Shown piece after piece: positions 27,803 through 36,890 of a DNA stretch of 64,000 nt (positions are counted from its first letter, which is position 1; every line of letters starts with the position of its first letter). Origin of the DNA: Candidatus Paracaedibacteraceae bacterium. Its GTDB lineage: Bacteria; Pseudomonadota; Alphaproteobacteria; Paracaedibacterales; Paracaedibacteraceae. Below the pieces are notes generated by a model. It worked only from the letters and a program-made list of their open reading frames with translations, was not told the DNA's origin and did no database searches. The stretch is from contig JAIBEV010000165.1 of NCBI GenBank assembly GCA_019459505.1, positions 62,001 to 126,000 on the forward strand, in the 5' to 3' direction. Made by a program: the position numbers and the translations under genes.

Positions 27803-28303
27803 ATGGGTTTCAGACAATTTTTAGCCGTTGCGGCCGTGGTATTTAGCGGTGTTTCATCTAGCAATGCAGCAATTAACCCGGTAACAGCCATTACACAGGC
27901 TATCAAACCAGGAGCCACTCGTGCCATTTGTAAATCAGGGGGCATTTGCCGCAAATTTGAAGGAATAGGATGTAATATTTCAAAGAATTTTACCTCTACT
28001 TGTGCCCTTATATGTGACGGCAAAGAAGGTTTTAATGAATCAACTTGTGTAAGGAAGGCTAGTCGACGCTTTGGATTAAATATGAAAACTAAATCCTATG
28101 GTAATGAAAGCATCCAAGACCATTTAGGTCGTCAGATTGCCAAAGGAACTGAAAATGATCCTGTTAGCCAAAAACTCTTTACGGTGTTATGCTCCCCTGT
28201 TGGAAAATCTTTAACTCAAGGAAAGCTTGTTGAGGCTTGTGAAGCTGCCCATGAGCAACATAATGGATATGCAGCCGAGGAAAGTGGCGATTACACTGAA
28301 TAA
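27803..28303 (+). CDS. Small exported cysteine-containing protein
   Basis: A 166-residue protein with signal peptide MGFRQFLAVAAVVFSGVSSSNA and a strong ribosome site (AAGGAG before ATG). Eight cysteines appear, six clustered between about 43 and 82 (ICKSGGICRKF, IGCNISKNF, STCALICDGK, STCVRKA), suggesting disulfides after export. The tail is acidic (AAEESGDYTE). No family recognised. It has its own strong terminator, so it is likely monocistronic. Confidence 0.7.
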   Translation: MGFRQFLAVAAVVFSGVSSSNAAINPVTAITQAIKPGATRAICKSGGICRKFEGIGCNISKNFTSTCALICDGKEGFNESTCVRKASRRFGLNMKTKSYGNESIQDHLGRQIAKGTENDPVSQKLFTVLCSPVGKSLTQGKLVEACEAAHEQHNGYAAEESGDYTE

Positions 28304-28327
28304 CTTTTAATGGTTATTTGAAATGTA

Positions 28328-28354
28328 GGGGAGCGGATGAACGCTCCCCTTTTT
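28328..28354 (+). terminator. Strong Rho-independent terminator
   Basis: GGGGAGCG, a six-base loop and CGCTCCCC, followed by five T, just past the 27803-28303 gene. Confidence 0.95.
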
Positions 28355-28464
28355 CGGAGAATATTAAAATTTTATAAAATTGAATTTTATCTCCCTAGGA
28401 GCTCGACTTCTCTCAAAAAATATTATAAATTTTTAATAAGTCCTACCTTTATAAATTATCGCCC

Positions 28465-29265
28465 ATGAGTCACTCTTCTTCTGTTTTGCTTGATGTTCAA
28501 GCCAATGGCTGTGCAATCCTTACTCTCAATCGTCCTGAGGTGCGTAATGCCTTTAATGCTACATTAATATCCGATCTAACCACCCTTATTCAAAAGTGTG
28601 ATCAGGACCCAAAAGTTCGGATCATTATCCTTAAGGGAGAGGGAAAAGTTTTCTGTGCTGGTGCGGATCTTACCTATATGAAAGAAATAGCCAATTTTAC
28701 TTATGAGCAAAATATTGAGGATGCAAAACGGCTAGGTGCCTTATTTGAAACTCTTGACAGCTGCAGCAAACCCACCATTGCGTTGATACAAGGTGGTGCT
28801 TATGGCGGCGGTGTCGGTCTTGTCGCCACCTGCGATATTGCGATCGCCTCTCAAGATGCAAAATTTTCTTTGACAGAGGTACGTCTCGGAATTATTCCTG
28901 CTGTTATTTCTCCCTATATTATTAGGGCCATTGGTCAGCGAAAAGCCCGTCAGTATGCTTTAACGGCTCAACAGCTCTCAGCGGATGAGGCTCTTCAAAG
29001 CGGTCTTCTCCATTATGCCGTTCCACAAGAACAAATTAGTGCACTAACGAAAGAGGTGGTTGATGATCTCCTTAAAGGTAGCCCTATCGCCCAATCCACT
29101 ACCAAAAAGCTATTTCGAGCCGTTGAATCTCAGCCTATAACCCCGAATCTATCGACCATGACAGCCATGGCTATCGCTGAGGCTCGATCCTCGACTGATG
29201 GTCAAGAAGGACTTAAAGCTTTTTTAGAAAAACGCCAACCCAATTGGATCCCAACTCATGACTAA
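28465..29265 (+). CDS. liuC: Enoyl-CoA hydratase family, probable methylglutaconyl-CoA hydratase
   Basis: A 266-residue crotonase-fold protein. Core motifs are LNRPEVRNAFNATLI, GKVFCAGADLTYM, GGAYGGGVGLVATCDIAIA (oxyanion hole) and FSLTEVRLGIIPAVISPYI with the catalytic Glu. The next two genes encode 3-methylcrotonyl-CoA carboxylase alpha and HMG-CoA lyase, so hydration of 3-methylglutaconyl-CoA is the likely job: leucine breakdown, between those two steps. The stop overlaps the liuD start by eight bases, so the genes form an operon. Confidence 0.85.
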   Translation: MSHSSSVLLDVQANGCAILTLNRPEVRNAFNATLISDLTTLIQKCDQDPKVRIIILKGEGKVFCAGADLTYMKEIANFTYEQNIEDAKRLGALFETLDSCSKPTIALIQGGAYGGGVGLVATCDIAIASQDAKFSLTEVRLGIIPAVISPYIIRAIGQRKARQYALTAQQLSADEALQSGLLHYAVPQEQISALTKEVVDDLLKGSPIAQSTTKKLFRAVESQPITPNLSTMTAMAIAEARSSTDGQEGLKAFLEKRQPNWIPTHD

Positions 29266-31138
29266 AATTAATCGAATTTTGATTGCGAATCGGGGCGAAA
29301 TTGCCTGCAGAATTATTCGGACTTGTAAAAAATTAGCGATTGAAACAATTGCTGTTTATTCGGAGGCTGATAAAGAATTACCTTTTGTCAAAATGGCAAC
29401 AAAGGCTGTCAACTTGGGGACATCGGAGGCAAAGGAAAGCTATCTGAATATAGAGAAGATTATTAAAATCTGCCAAGCGGAACAGGTGGATGCTGTTCAT
29501 CCAGGTTATGGATTTTTATCCGAGAATGCAGACTTTGCTGATGCTCTTGCCAAGGCAGGCATCATTTTCATTGGGCCCTCCTCGGCTGCTATTCGCGCCA
29601 TGGGATCCAAAAGCGAAGCTAAAGTTATTGCTGAGAAAGTTGGCGTTCCAACCATTAAAGGCTATATGGGATCTGATCAGTCTGAGGATTTTTTACTGGC
29701 AAAAGCTAAAGAAATTGGCTTTCCCATTCTCATCAAGGCTACTCATGGGGGGGGAGGTAAAGGAATGCGTCGGGTAGATGAAGGAGGAGAATTTGCCCCT
29801 GCCCTGGCAAGCTGTCAACGGGAAGCTCAAGGGGCATTTGGTAATGCTGCGGTTATGCTGGAAAAATATATTATTGACCCGCGCCATATTGAATTACAGA
29901 TCTTTGGTGATCAGCAGGGAACAATATTAACCTTATCAGAACGGGATTGTTCGCTCCAGCGACGCCATCAAAAAGTGTTGGAAGAAGCACCAGCCATTGG
30001 ACTGTCCGATGAGACCCGTGCCGGACTGCACCGCGATGCAATGGCTATTGCAAAGGCAGTCAATTATGTCGGTGCTGGCACCGTTGAATTTCTGGTGGAT
30101 GCCCCAGGCAGCTATTATTTCCTAGAAATGAACACACGTCTTCAGGTCGAACATCCTGTTACTGAAATGGTTCTGGGCTTAGATCTTGTGGAGTGGCAAA
30201 TTCGCACCGCTGAGGGCAAACCTTTACCCCTTAAGCAAGAACAGCTTCATCCCCAAGGGCATGCTATCGAGGTTCGTATATATGCCGAAGATCCAGCCCA
30301 AGGATTCTTACCGTCTACTGGGAAAATAATCACTTTATCACTCCCTCCGTCGGACGAAGTGCGATTTGATAATGGCTATGCCGTTGGCAATCAAGTCAGC
30401 ATTTTCTATGATCCTATGCTGGCTAAACTGATTGTGTATGGAGATAATCGAAAAGTGGCGATGCAGACACTTGTCCAAGCTTTAATCGATTTGAAAATCA
30501 AGGGAGTTAAGACCAATCGTGAGTTCTTAATTGAGCTTCTGCAAAATCCTGATATATGTGATCTCTTACCGAATATCGCCTATCTAGATCAGAAAATGAC
30601 TGAGCTTCTGGCTGTAGCAGAACCCGATATAATTGTGAAAGAGTTATTGGCAAAAGAATTGATAAAGAGTCGACCCATAAGAGGATCCTCTCCATGGGAT
30701 ATCCCCGATGATTGGCGTCACATGAACCATGGACACCGTCAAGTTCGCTTTGAATGCGAGGGGCAAATAGTAGAGATGATGACGACATTAGAAGAGCTCC
30801 CTCATAAAGCGATGACCGTTGACAATGAACCAGGCTCAGTCAGTCTCAGCTATAACGGTAAGATTTATAGAGCTACTACCTATAATGCAGACCATTATCT
30901 GGATGAATCTGATACCCCGGATCAAAAACTCAATGCTCCAATGCCAGGCCGTGTCATTTCTGTGGTAACGCAAGCTGGCAATAAGGTTTCAGCCGGTACC
31001 CCTTTATTGATCTTAGAGGCCATGAAAATGGAACATACTATTCGCGCCCCCTTTGATGGGATTGTGGAAACTGTATTTTATAATACAGGGGATTTTGTTA
31101 ATGAAGGCGCTGAACTTGCCCGAGTCATAGCAGCCTAG
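29258..31138 (+). CDS. liuD: Biotin-dependent carboxylase alpha subunit, probable 3-methylcrotonyl-CoA carboxylase
   Basis: The 626-residue protein has a biotin carboxylase N-terminal domain (ILIANRGEIACRIIRTC), ATP-grasp with THGGGGKGMRRVD (about 160-172), MNTRLQVEHPVTE (about 290), and a C-terminal biotinyl domain with LEAMKMEHTI, whose lysine carries biotin. It carboxylates biotin with ATP and bicarbonate for a partner carboxyltransferase. Placement between liuC and liuE favours 3-methylcrotonyl-CoA over propionyl- or acetyl-CoA. No beta subunit gene is in the window. Confidence 0.85.
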   Translation: MTKINRILIANRGEIACRIIRTCKKLAIETIAVYSEADKELPFVKMATKAVNLGTSEAKESYLNIEKIIKICQAEQVDAVHPGYGFLSENADFADALAKAGIIFIGPSSAAIRAMGSKSEAKVIAEKVGVPTIKGYMGSDQSEDFLLAKAKEIGFPILIKATHGGGGKGMRRVDEGGEFAPALASCQREAQGAFGNAAVMLEKYIIDPRHIELQIFGDQQGTILTLSERDCSLQRRHQKVLEEAPAIGLSDETRAGLHRDAMAIAKAVNYVGAGTVEFLVDAPGSYYFLEMNTRLQVEHPVTEMVLGLDLVEWQIRTAEGKPLPLKQEQLHPQGHAIEVRIYAEDPAQGFLPSTGKIITLSLPPSDEVRFDNGYAVGNQVSIFYDPMLAKLIVYGDNRKVAMQTLVQALIDLKIKGVKTNREFLIELLQNPDICDLLPNIAYLDQKMTELLAVAEPDIIVKELLAKELIKSRPIRGSSPWDIPDDWRHMNHGHRQVRFECEGQIVEMMTTLEELPHKAMTVDNEPGSVSLSYNGKIYRATTYNADHYLDESDTPDQKLNAPMPGRVISVVTQAGNKVSAGTPLLILEAMKMEHTIRAPFDGIVETVFYNTGDFVNEGAELARVIAA

Positions 31139-31150
31139 GGAAATAACAGC

Positions 31151-32002
31151 ATGTCCACTCCCCTCATCAAAATTATTGAAGTTGGTCCGCGCGATGGATT
31201 GCAGAACGAAAAAAATATTTGGACTGTTGAAGAACGCATTCAGCTCATTAATCTGCTGACACCCTGTGGATTTGAAGAAATTGAGGTGGGAAGTTTTGTT
31301 TCCCCTATATGGGTTCCACAAATGGCGAATACGGCGTTAGTGTTTCAGAGCATTATTAAATCTGATCATTGTCGTTACTCAACCCTGGTTCCGAATCAAA
31401 AAGGAACGGAGTTGGCGCTTACCCATAATGTCCGTAACATTTCAATTTTTACCGCCGCCTCAGAAGCTTTTAACAAGAAAAATATTAACTGTACGATAGA
31501 AGAAAGTTTTGAGCGCTTTAAACCAATTATGGTTGAAGCGAAGCAAAAAAATATGAGAGTTCGTGGCTATGTTTCTTGTGCCATTGAATGCCCCTATTCC
31601 GGCCCCATTTTACCAGAAAAAGTGGCTGAAGTAGCCGAACAATTATGGCAGCTAGGCTGCGCTGAAATCTCTTTAGGGGACACTATTGGCAAAGGAACAC
31701 CTGAAACAACAAGGGCTATGATCAATACTGTTAAGACACGCGTGCCTGTTGATAATCTTGCCATTCATTGCCACGATACTTATGGTCGAGCAATTGATAA
31801 TATTGAAGCAGCTATTGAAAACGGCGTTTTTATTGTCGATAGTGCTATTACAGGTCTTGGCGGTTGCCCCTATGGTGGCGATAATGCCAAAGGTAATGTT
31901 GCCACAGAACTCGTTCTTGCCTTTCTAAACCGTAAAAATCTATATCATACCTTAAATGCTGACGCTATTAAAACGGCAAGGCAATTTGTTCTCAATCGAT
32001 AG
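31151..32002 (+). CDS. liuE: Hydroxymethylglutaryl-CoA lyase
   Basis: Cleaves HMG-CoA to acetyl-CoA and acetoacetate, the last step of leucine breakdown. The 283-residue TIM-barrel protein has IIEVGPRDGLQNEKN (metal and substrate-binding Arg-Asp), VEVGSFVSP in the form IEVGSFVSPIWVPQM, GYVSCAIECPYSG, EISLGDTIGKGTP, AIHCHDTYGRAIDNIEAAIENG and the catalytic loop GLGGCPYGGDNAKGNVATE. All family motifs are intact. It follows liuD by 12 bases. Confidence 0.95.
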   Translation: MSTPLIKIIEVGPRDGLQNEKNIWTVEERIQLINLLTPCGFEEIEVGSFVSPIWVPQMANTALVFQSIIKSDHCRYSTLVPNQKGTELALTHNVRNISIFTAASEAFNKKNINCTIEESFERFKPIMVEAKQKNMRVRGYVSCAIECPYSGPILPEKVAEVAEQLWQLGCAEISLGDTIGKGTPETTRAMINTVKTRVPVDNLAIHCHDTYGRAIDNIEAAIENGVFIVDSAITGLGGCPYGGDNAKGNVATELVLAFLNRKNLYHTLNADAIKTARQFVLNR

Positions 32003-32120
32003 TATCTTGTGATTCTCTTTTGACAATCGTCGAGCTGGAGGCTTGAGCGACCAAAGAAGTCTTTTTAAGATCATTACCTCGGGTTAAGCTCATGAATGTA
32101 TTTAGTAGTTAACCCCAACT

Positions 32121-32395
32121 CTACATAAGGAGTCTATTAACTTTCTCTAGTAACTTGCTTATTAAAACTGTAATTTTATTTAGTTTACAGATATAACCTG
32201 TGAGCCCTGCCAGCAGGTTTATAATAAAGTTGTTAGGGTTACGATGATGGATAGGACGCATTTTTTTATATTTTTCTTCACCTTTGTAATCCTTGAAATG
32301 CCCTTTTGTGCAAACTTCTCGGCTCTTCTTGCACATAGATAGACTTTATCGTCACACGCAGTTCCTTTAAGACTTTTCAGCAATTGCGCAAAAAA
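32121..32395 (-). pseudogene. Decayed transposase fragment (IS982-like)
   Basis: Two adjacent frames on the minus strand carry parts of a DDE transposase of the IS982 type. From 32395 to about 32255 one frame reads ...DDKVYLCARRAEKFAQKGIS...TKVKKNIKK, which matches the GDKGY-x-xx-L...GI-L-TK-KKNMK region. From about 32261 another frame reads HRNPNNFIINLLAGLTGYICK, which matches the usual HTRHRS-x-NF-VNLL-GLIAY ending. The stretch between them and the N-terminus are missing. I judged this from motif memory, not alignment. No inverted repeats were found. The rest of the 32003-32511 gap shows nothing else. Confidence 0.6.
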
Positions 32396-32511
32396 TTTGT
32401 AACAAAACCATCAGTACATCTTTAAAATTTTGTAATCATTATTGATTTAAAGAATTTATTTCCATAGTATAAAGTGTTTTCAATATATATATAATTTCTT
32501 AAGGTATATTA

Positions 32512-33528
32512 ATGCTCGATTTTGATGGTCAAAAGTTTTTCTATCGCCTTTTTGTCCTAGTAAATATCTTAAACACGTACCAGGCGTTTTCTTATGAAGA
32601 TAATACACTTGAAGATCAGTCAGAACCTCGCCTAAGCTATGCTAGTTCTTTTGTTCCAGCTTTACTTGATACACACGGAGAAGGAAAGCAAAGAGTATAT
32701 CTCCCTCTAGAGTATTATAAGAGGCAAGAGAAAGATAATTTTTCAATTGTTTACCAGGTTTATTATAAACTTTATCATATTTCTGAAAGCTACGGTAGGG
32801 TTGCGGTGCTTGCGCCTCTTTCTCCTTGTATTGGGATTGTTGTCACCGATGGCATAAAATTAATCACGTTTCATAATCATTTTTCAATTTCTTCCAGATC
32901 TATGTTAGAGGTGATCCAAGAAAATTTAGATCTATCTGATCCAAATAATCTTTATGCGCGCCTTTATTCTGCTAAAAATGATGATGAATGGAGAAGTAGG
33001 TCAGAAAGTAAAAATCACGGCGGCAAAAGCCATCAGCAGGAAATCGAAGACCTTCGAAGACTTCTTATGGACCACTTGAAGATACCTCCCAGACATCTCT
33101 CGTTCGATTTACCTGACGTAGATAGTTCCTCAGTTCGTAGAGAAACGCTTTTGAAATATGAAGACGCTGTATTAAGTATTGCCGTTCGGTTAGATGTTGT
33201 TTTTGAAGAATTAGGAAGTAGAAAAAGAATAAATTTCATGGCGATTGATCCCATAACTGAGGATGTCTTTGGGTATGGAGAAAGAGAATTTCCTTTATCT
33301 TATGCAATTTTAGTTACGATGGGACGTTCAATACCAGATATAGAAGAAAAGATGATATACACTAAGGACATTTCTAGACTTGTTAATCACGGGGCTTCAC
33401 GTCCTAGAATAGGTCATCTCGCCCAGCGAGTTTTTTATAAAGAACGAATTAGGCTAGAGGAAGAAGAGAAAATATTTGCTCTTAAAAAAAAAGATTTTGA
33501 TGAAAGAAAGAGAAGTTCATCATTATAA
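32512..33528 (+). CDS. Hypothetical protein with possible export signal
   Basis: A 338-residue protein with an N-terminal hydrophobic stretch (residues 8-26, FFYRLFVLVNILNTYQAF) that may act as a signal peptide. It has mixed alpha/beta sequence (YGRVAVLAPLSPCIGIVVTDG, about 93-113), then a His/Arg/Glu-rich region and a strongly charged C-terminal helix (EEEEKIFALKKKDFDERKR). A vague likeness of SPCIGI to CheD-type LGSCV was not convincing. No family is assigned. After the stop, an in-frame-like short stretch (about 33543-33627) also reads as protein in another frame. Confidence 0.55.
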   Translation: MLDFDGQKFFYRLFVLVNILNTYQAFSYEDNTLEDQSEPRLSYASSFVPALLDTHGEGKQRVYLPLEYYKRQEKDNFSIVYQVYYKLYHISESYGRVAVLAPLSPCIGIVVTDGIKLITFHNHFSISSRSMLEVIQENLDLSDPNNLYARLYSAKNDDEWRSRSESKNHGGKSHQQEIEDLRRLLMDHLKIPPRHLSFDLPDVDSSSVRRETLLKYEDAVLSIAVRLDVVFEELGSRKRINFMAIDPITEDVFGYGEREFPLSYAILVTMGRSIPDIEEKMIYTKDISRLVNHGASRPRIGHLAQRVFYKERIRLEEEEKIFALKKKDFDERKRSSSL

Positions 33529-33740
33529 TTAAATACAAGCTTTAGAAGAACTTTCTAAATTGAAAGATAAAGAATATTTAGCAAGAAAATTTAACAGCTA
33601 TGATTCTTTATATTTTATCCTCTTATAAAATAATAATTTTTATTATAATGCTTAGTTGAGGTTAGTTAGTTAACCTTTGTAAGATTGAGTTTTTAGGTTA
33701 CGCTTCTCTTACCTGAAGAAAAGAGATCAAAAAACACCCA

Positions 33741-34268
33741 TTAAATTCGCTTTGATAACCAGATTGCAGTTTTAGTAATCCGCTTCACCACTGATGTAAT
33801 TGCTTGATAGGCAGGGGCATCGCGACCGCCTTCCTGTTCGGCATGATCCTTATGCTCTAACTCTTCATCGCGGAATTGGGTAATCACTGCTTTCAGCTCA
33901 GGCTCTCTTTGACCCAAACGATCTAATTGATTTTGATAATGAGCCGCAATAACTTCTTCCACAGCAATCGTACAAGCGTGAGCTGCTTTTTCCCCCATCA
34001 GAGCTGTAACAGCGCCCATCATAAAACCCCCTACATGCCAAAAGGGTTGAAGAATTGTTGGCTGAACGCCATGAGCAACACAAAGATCATTAAACGTTTT
34101 AAGGTGCTCCCGTTCTTGCTCGGCCATATGCTGAAGAGTTGGTGCAATACTTGAGTTTTTTAAAACAGCTAACTGTCCTGCGTATATACGAGTAGCACCA
34201 AATTCGCCAGCCTGATCGACTCGAATCATCGCTTCTATCTCTTTATTCAATTTTTCAGGCTCTCTCAA
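33741..34268 (-). CDS. coq7: 2-nonaprenyl-3-methyl-6-methoxybenzoquinol hydroxylase, Coq7 type
   Basis: Di-iron monooxygenase that hydroxylates the ring in ubiquinone synthesis. The 175-residue protein has the duplicated iron-ligand helices: RVDQAGEFGATRIYAGQ, AEQEREHLKTF (E-x-x-H), AVEEVIAAHY and DEELEHKDHA (E-x-x-H). Length and order match Coq7/UbiF-like di-iron proteins (not flavin UbiF). It overlaps the end of mutL by 14 bases. Together with ctaB and ctaG it supports an aerobic electron transport chain. Confidence 0.95.
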   Translation of the reverse strand: MREPEKLNKEIEAMIRVDQAGEFGATRIYAGQLAVLKNSSIAPTLQHMAEQEREHLKTFNDLCVAHGVQPTILQPFWHVGGFMMGAVTALMGEKAAHACTIAVEEVIAAHYQNQLDRLGQREPELKAVITQFRDEELEHKDHAEQEGGRDAPAYQAITSVVKRITKTAIWLSKRI

Positions 34269-36096
34269 ACAACTTCTCCATATCGGCTCTGCTTAATTTT
34301 ATAAATGTGGGACGGCCATGATTACATTGATTAGATAAAGGAGTTTTTTCCATTTCTCGCAATAATGCATTCATCTCCTCAATATTTAATCGGCGTCCTG
34401 CTCTAATACTATTTTTACAAGCTTTATCAGCCAGAATTTCATGCAACGCTACTTCAACTGTGGTAGCTGTATCCCGTTCCAAAATTTCACTAGCAAGGTC
34501 CAGCATTAGCTGCTTAATATCACACTTATTTAACAGAGAAGGCACGTCGCGTACGACAATCCCCTGCTCTCCAAAACTTTCAATTTGAAATCCATATTTG
34601 CTGAGATTTGGTAAGACATCTTGGATGACTTTAAACTGCATAAGGGTCAATTCAATGACCGTTGGAATAAGCAAAGCTTGTGACTTAATCATACCGGTGC
34701 TAAGGTCATGCTTCATCCGTTCGTAAACTAACCGTTCATGGGCGGCATGCTGATCCACAAGCACTAAAGCATCAGCTGTTTCTGCCACAATATAGGTTTC
34801 ATGAACTTGTGCCTTTGCATAACCTAAAGGATAATCGTGGTGCGGCTGCTCAGCTTTGGTAAACTCAGCTATAGCTGCCCCTACTTGAGTCACAATAGGA
34901 GGACGAGGCGCCATATAAGAGGCTTTCGATTCACTTAAGGGCGCATAACTTGATCGCGTTGGCATATTAAGCTTAGGTTGAGGATGCAACCGTGGAGATG
35001 CTGTCTGCGAGATAGCTCCATGAGAGGCATTCAAAAAACTTGATGACTCAGACGGCACAGAGGCGGCAATGGAACGATCAAAGGCCATTAAAGCTTTGTC
35101 GGTTAAATGGGTAGAAGTTTGCGAAGCCATGCCTCTCAAAGCCTCTCGGATACCAGCAATGATAAAACCCCGCATTAAGTTAGGATCGCGGAATCGCACT
35201 TCAGCCTTTGCCGGGTGAACGTTAATATCGACCTCATCTGGAGAACATTCTAAAAACAGAGAAACACAAGGATATCGATTGCCAGCTAGAACATCTTGAT
35301 ACGCAACCTTCAACGCTGTTGCAAATAGCTTATCTTTTACAGGGCGACCGTTGACAAATAAATACTGATCCGAAGAATTGCTGCGATTATAGGTCGGGAT
35401 ACTGATCCATCCGCGTAAGCATGACTCTTCCCTTTGAAAGTCCACGGCTAGTGCATTATTTCGAAAATCTTTACCCAAAATCCCATTAAAACGATCTATT
35501 CCTTGAATAAAATTAATGACGGCGCGGTCATCATGGCGCAGCGTAAATTCTATTTCTGGATTAGCCAACGCCTGCCGATAAATGATATCGGTAATATGAT
35601 TTAGTTCTATTGTTGGAGATTTGAGAAACTTAAGACGAGCCGGCGTGGCATAAAATAAATCCCGAACTTCCACACGGGTTCCCTTTGCAAAAGATGCCGG
35701 TTGAGGTATTCCTTTAATACCTCCTTCAACACTAAGCTGCCAGGCTTCCCCTTGATCTCGCTTAGTTGTAATTGTCAAACGGCTGACCGATCCAATGGAT
35801 GGCAAAGCTTCGCCTCGAAAGCCCAGGGTTCGAATATTAAATAAATCACCGTCTGGAATTTTGGAAGTTGCATGACGTTCCACACAGAGCAAAAGATCCT
35901 CCTGCTCCATTCCACAGCCATTATCTGTAATCGAAATTAATGTTCTTCCACCATCCCGCGCAATTACATCAATACGGGTTGCGCCTGCATCGATAGAATT
36001 TTCTACCAATTCTTTGATTGCAGAAGCTGGCCGCTCAATAACTTCACCCGCAGCAATTTGGTTAATGAGAGTTTGATCTAAATAACGAACAGCCAT
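34255..36096 (-). CDS. mutL: DNA mismatch repair protein MutL
   Basis: Couples mismatch recognition by MutS to strand removal. The 613-residue protein has the GHL ATPase N-terminus: NQIAAGEVIERPASAIKELVENSIDAGATRI, DNGCGM and TLGFRGEALPSI. A low-complexity Ser/Pro linker (about 335-410) precedes the C-terminal dimerisation domain. There DQHAAHERLVYE (about 447) fits the DQHA-x2-E-x4-E endonuclease motif, and SIRAGRRL and CNHGRPT are present, so this is the nicking type of MutL found in bacteria without MutH. Confidence 0.96.
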   Translation of the reverse strand: MAVRYLDQTLINQIAAGEVIERPASAIKELVENSIDAGATRIDVIARDGGRTLISITDNGCGMEQEDLLLCVERHATSKIPDGDLFNIRTLGFRGEALPSIGSVSRLTITTKRDQGEAWQLSVEGGIKGIPQPASFAKGTRVEVRDLFYATPARLKFLKSPTIELNHITDIIYRQALANPEIEFTLRHDDRAVINFIQGIDRFNGILGKDFRNNALAVDFQREESCLRGWISIPTYNRSNSSDQYLFVNGRPVKDKLFATALKVAYQDVLAGNRYPCVSLFLECSPDEVDINVHPAKAEVRFRDPNLMRGFIIAGIREALRGMASQTSTHLTDKALMAFDRSIAASVPSESSSFLNASHGAISQTASPRLHPQPKLNMPTRSSYAPLSESKASYMAPRPPIVTQVGAAIAEFTKAEQPHHDYPLGYAKAQVHETYIVAETADALVLVDQHAAHERLVYERMKHDLSTGMIKSQALLIPTVIELTLMQFKVIQDVLPNLSKYGFQIESFGEQGIVVRDVPSLLNKCDIKQLMLDLASEILERDTATTVEVALHEILADKACKNSIRAGRRLNIEEMNALLREMEKTPLSNQCNHGRPTFIKLSRADMEKLFERA

Positions 36097-36253
36097 TTAT
36101 ATCTCCTTTTGCACCACATTAAAAGAATCTGAAACTTATTACAAGATAGGCACTAGCCTTTAGATACTGTCATAGAGATATCTATTCCTTGAATTTTTCA
36201 ATGGTTCTGTCTTAGAGTAAATGTAATTTTTATAATAATAAGGAAAAATAACA

Positions 36254-36478
36254 ATGACACATTTTCCGATTGAAGTCGAGCTTGAGGCTGATAAAAAATA
36301 TTGCTGGTGCACCTGTGGGTTATCAGCAAAAGAGCCATTCTGTGATGGAACACATAAAACTGCTCCTACAGACAAAAGGTCTTTACACTTTTATGTAAAT
36401 GCTCCTACAAAAGCCTTATTATGCGTCTGTAAAAAAACTCAAACCCCTCCTTATTGTGACGACAGCCATAATAAATAA
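36254..36478 (+). CDS. Dual CDGSH iron-sulfur domain protein
   Basis: A 74-residue protein with two CDGSH-type motifs: CWCTCGLSAKEPFCDGTH (about 16-33), fully canonical C-x-C-x2-(S/T)-x3-P-x-C-D-G-x-H, and CVCKKTQTPPYCDDSH (about 57-72), where CDG reads CDD. Each motif can hold a 2Fe-2S cluster through three Cys and one His. Tandem forms resemble MiNT/CISD3 proteins. No membrane segment or signal peptide is visible. The ribosome site is AAGGA before the ATG. Confidence 0.85.
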   Translation: MTHFPIEVELEADKKYCWCTCGLSAKEPFCDGTHKTAPTDKRSLHFYVNAPTKALLCVCKKTQTPPYCDDSHNK

Positions 36479-36890
36479 GGAAAAAATATGGCGCTCCTCT
36501 TATTGTTCATATGATCCTTTTTGGCAGTCCCTAGTAAAAGACTATAACGTATATTTATAGAGGATGAATTTAATTGCTTTCTCTCTGTAAAAAGATGGTA
36601 TTTTTTGGTAAAAATTATCCCGTGGCCGCGGCTATTAAAAATGCTTTTTCACCTATTTAGACATCCCAGTTTAACGCTGTTACTTGACTTTAAGACCATT
36701 ATTCAATTTTTATTTTAATTTTCTCTTATTCAAGTAAAAAATTAATAAAACAATAATCAAGTATATAAAAAAACTTACAACATTCACGGTAGAAAAATAT
36801 ATCAAAATTCTTGTGGAGCAGGAAAGAATAGACGTCTAAGTTACCGATATGTGAATTTTTGAATTATAAAACTAAAGGGATCAAAGCATT
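36479..36890. other. AT-rich intergenic stretch, no gene seen
   Basis: This 412-base gap has only very short frames (for example 36595-36660, 21 codons, no ribosome site). It is AT-rich towards the next gene. I see no tRNA, no repeat and no clear promoter beyond a possible TTGACT near 36683. Confidence 0.5.

Noticed and set aside
32805-32880. CheD-like motif in the 32512-33528 protein
   Set aside because: Only LSPCIG resembles the CheD LGSCV region; the following residues, catalytic His and length do not fit.
36595-36660. 21-codon frame in the gap before the repeat protein
   Set aside because: No ribosome site, no signal or known motif; frames this short are expected by chance.
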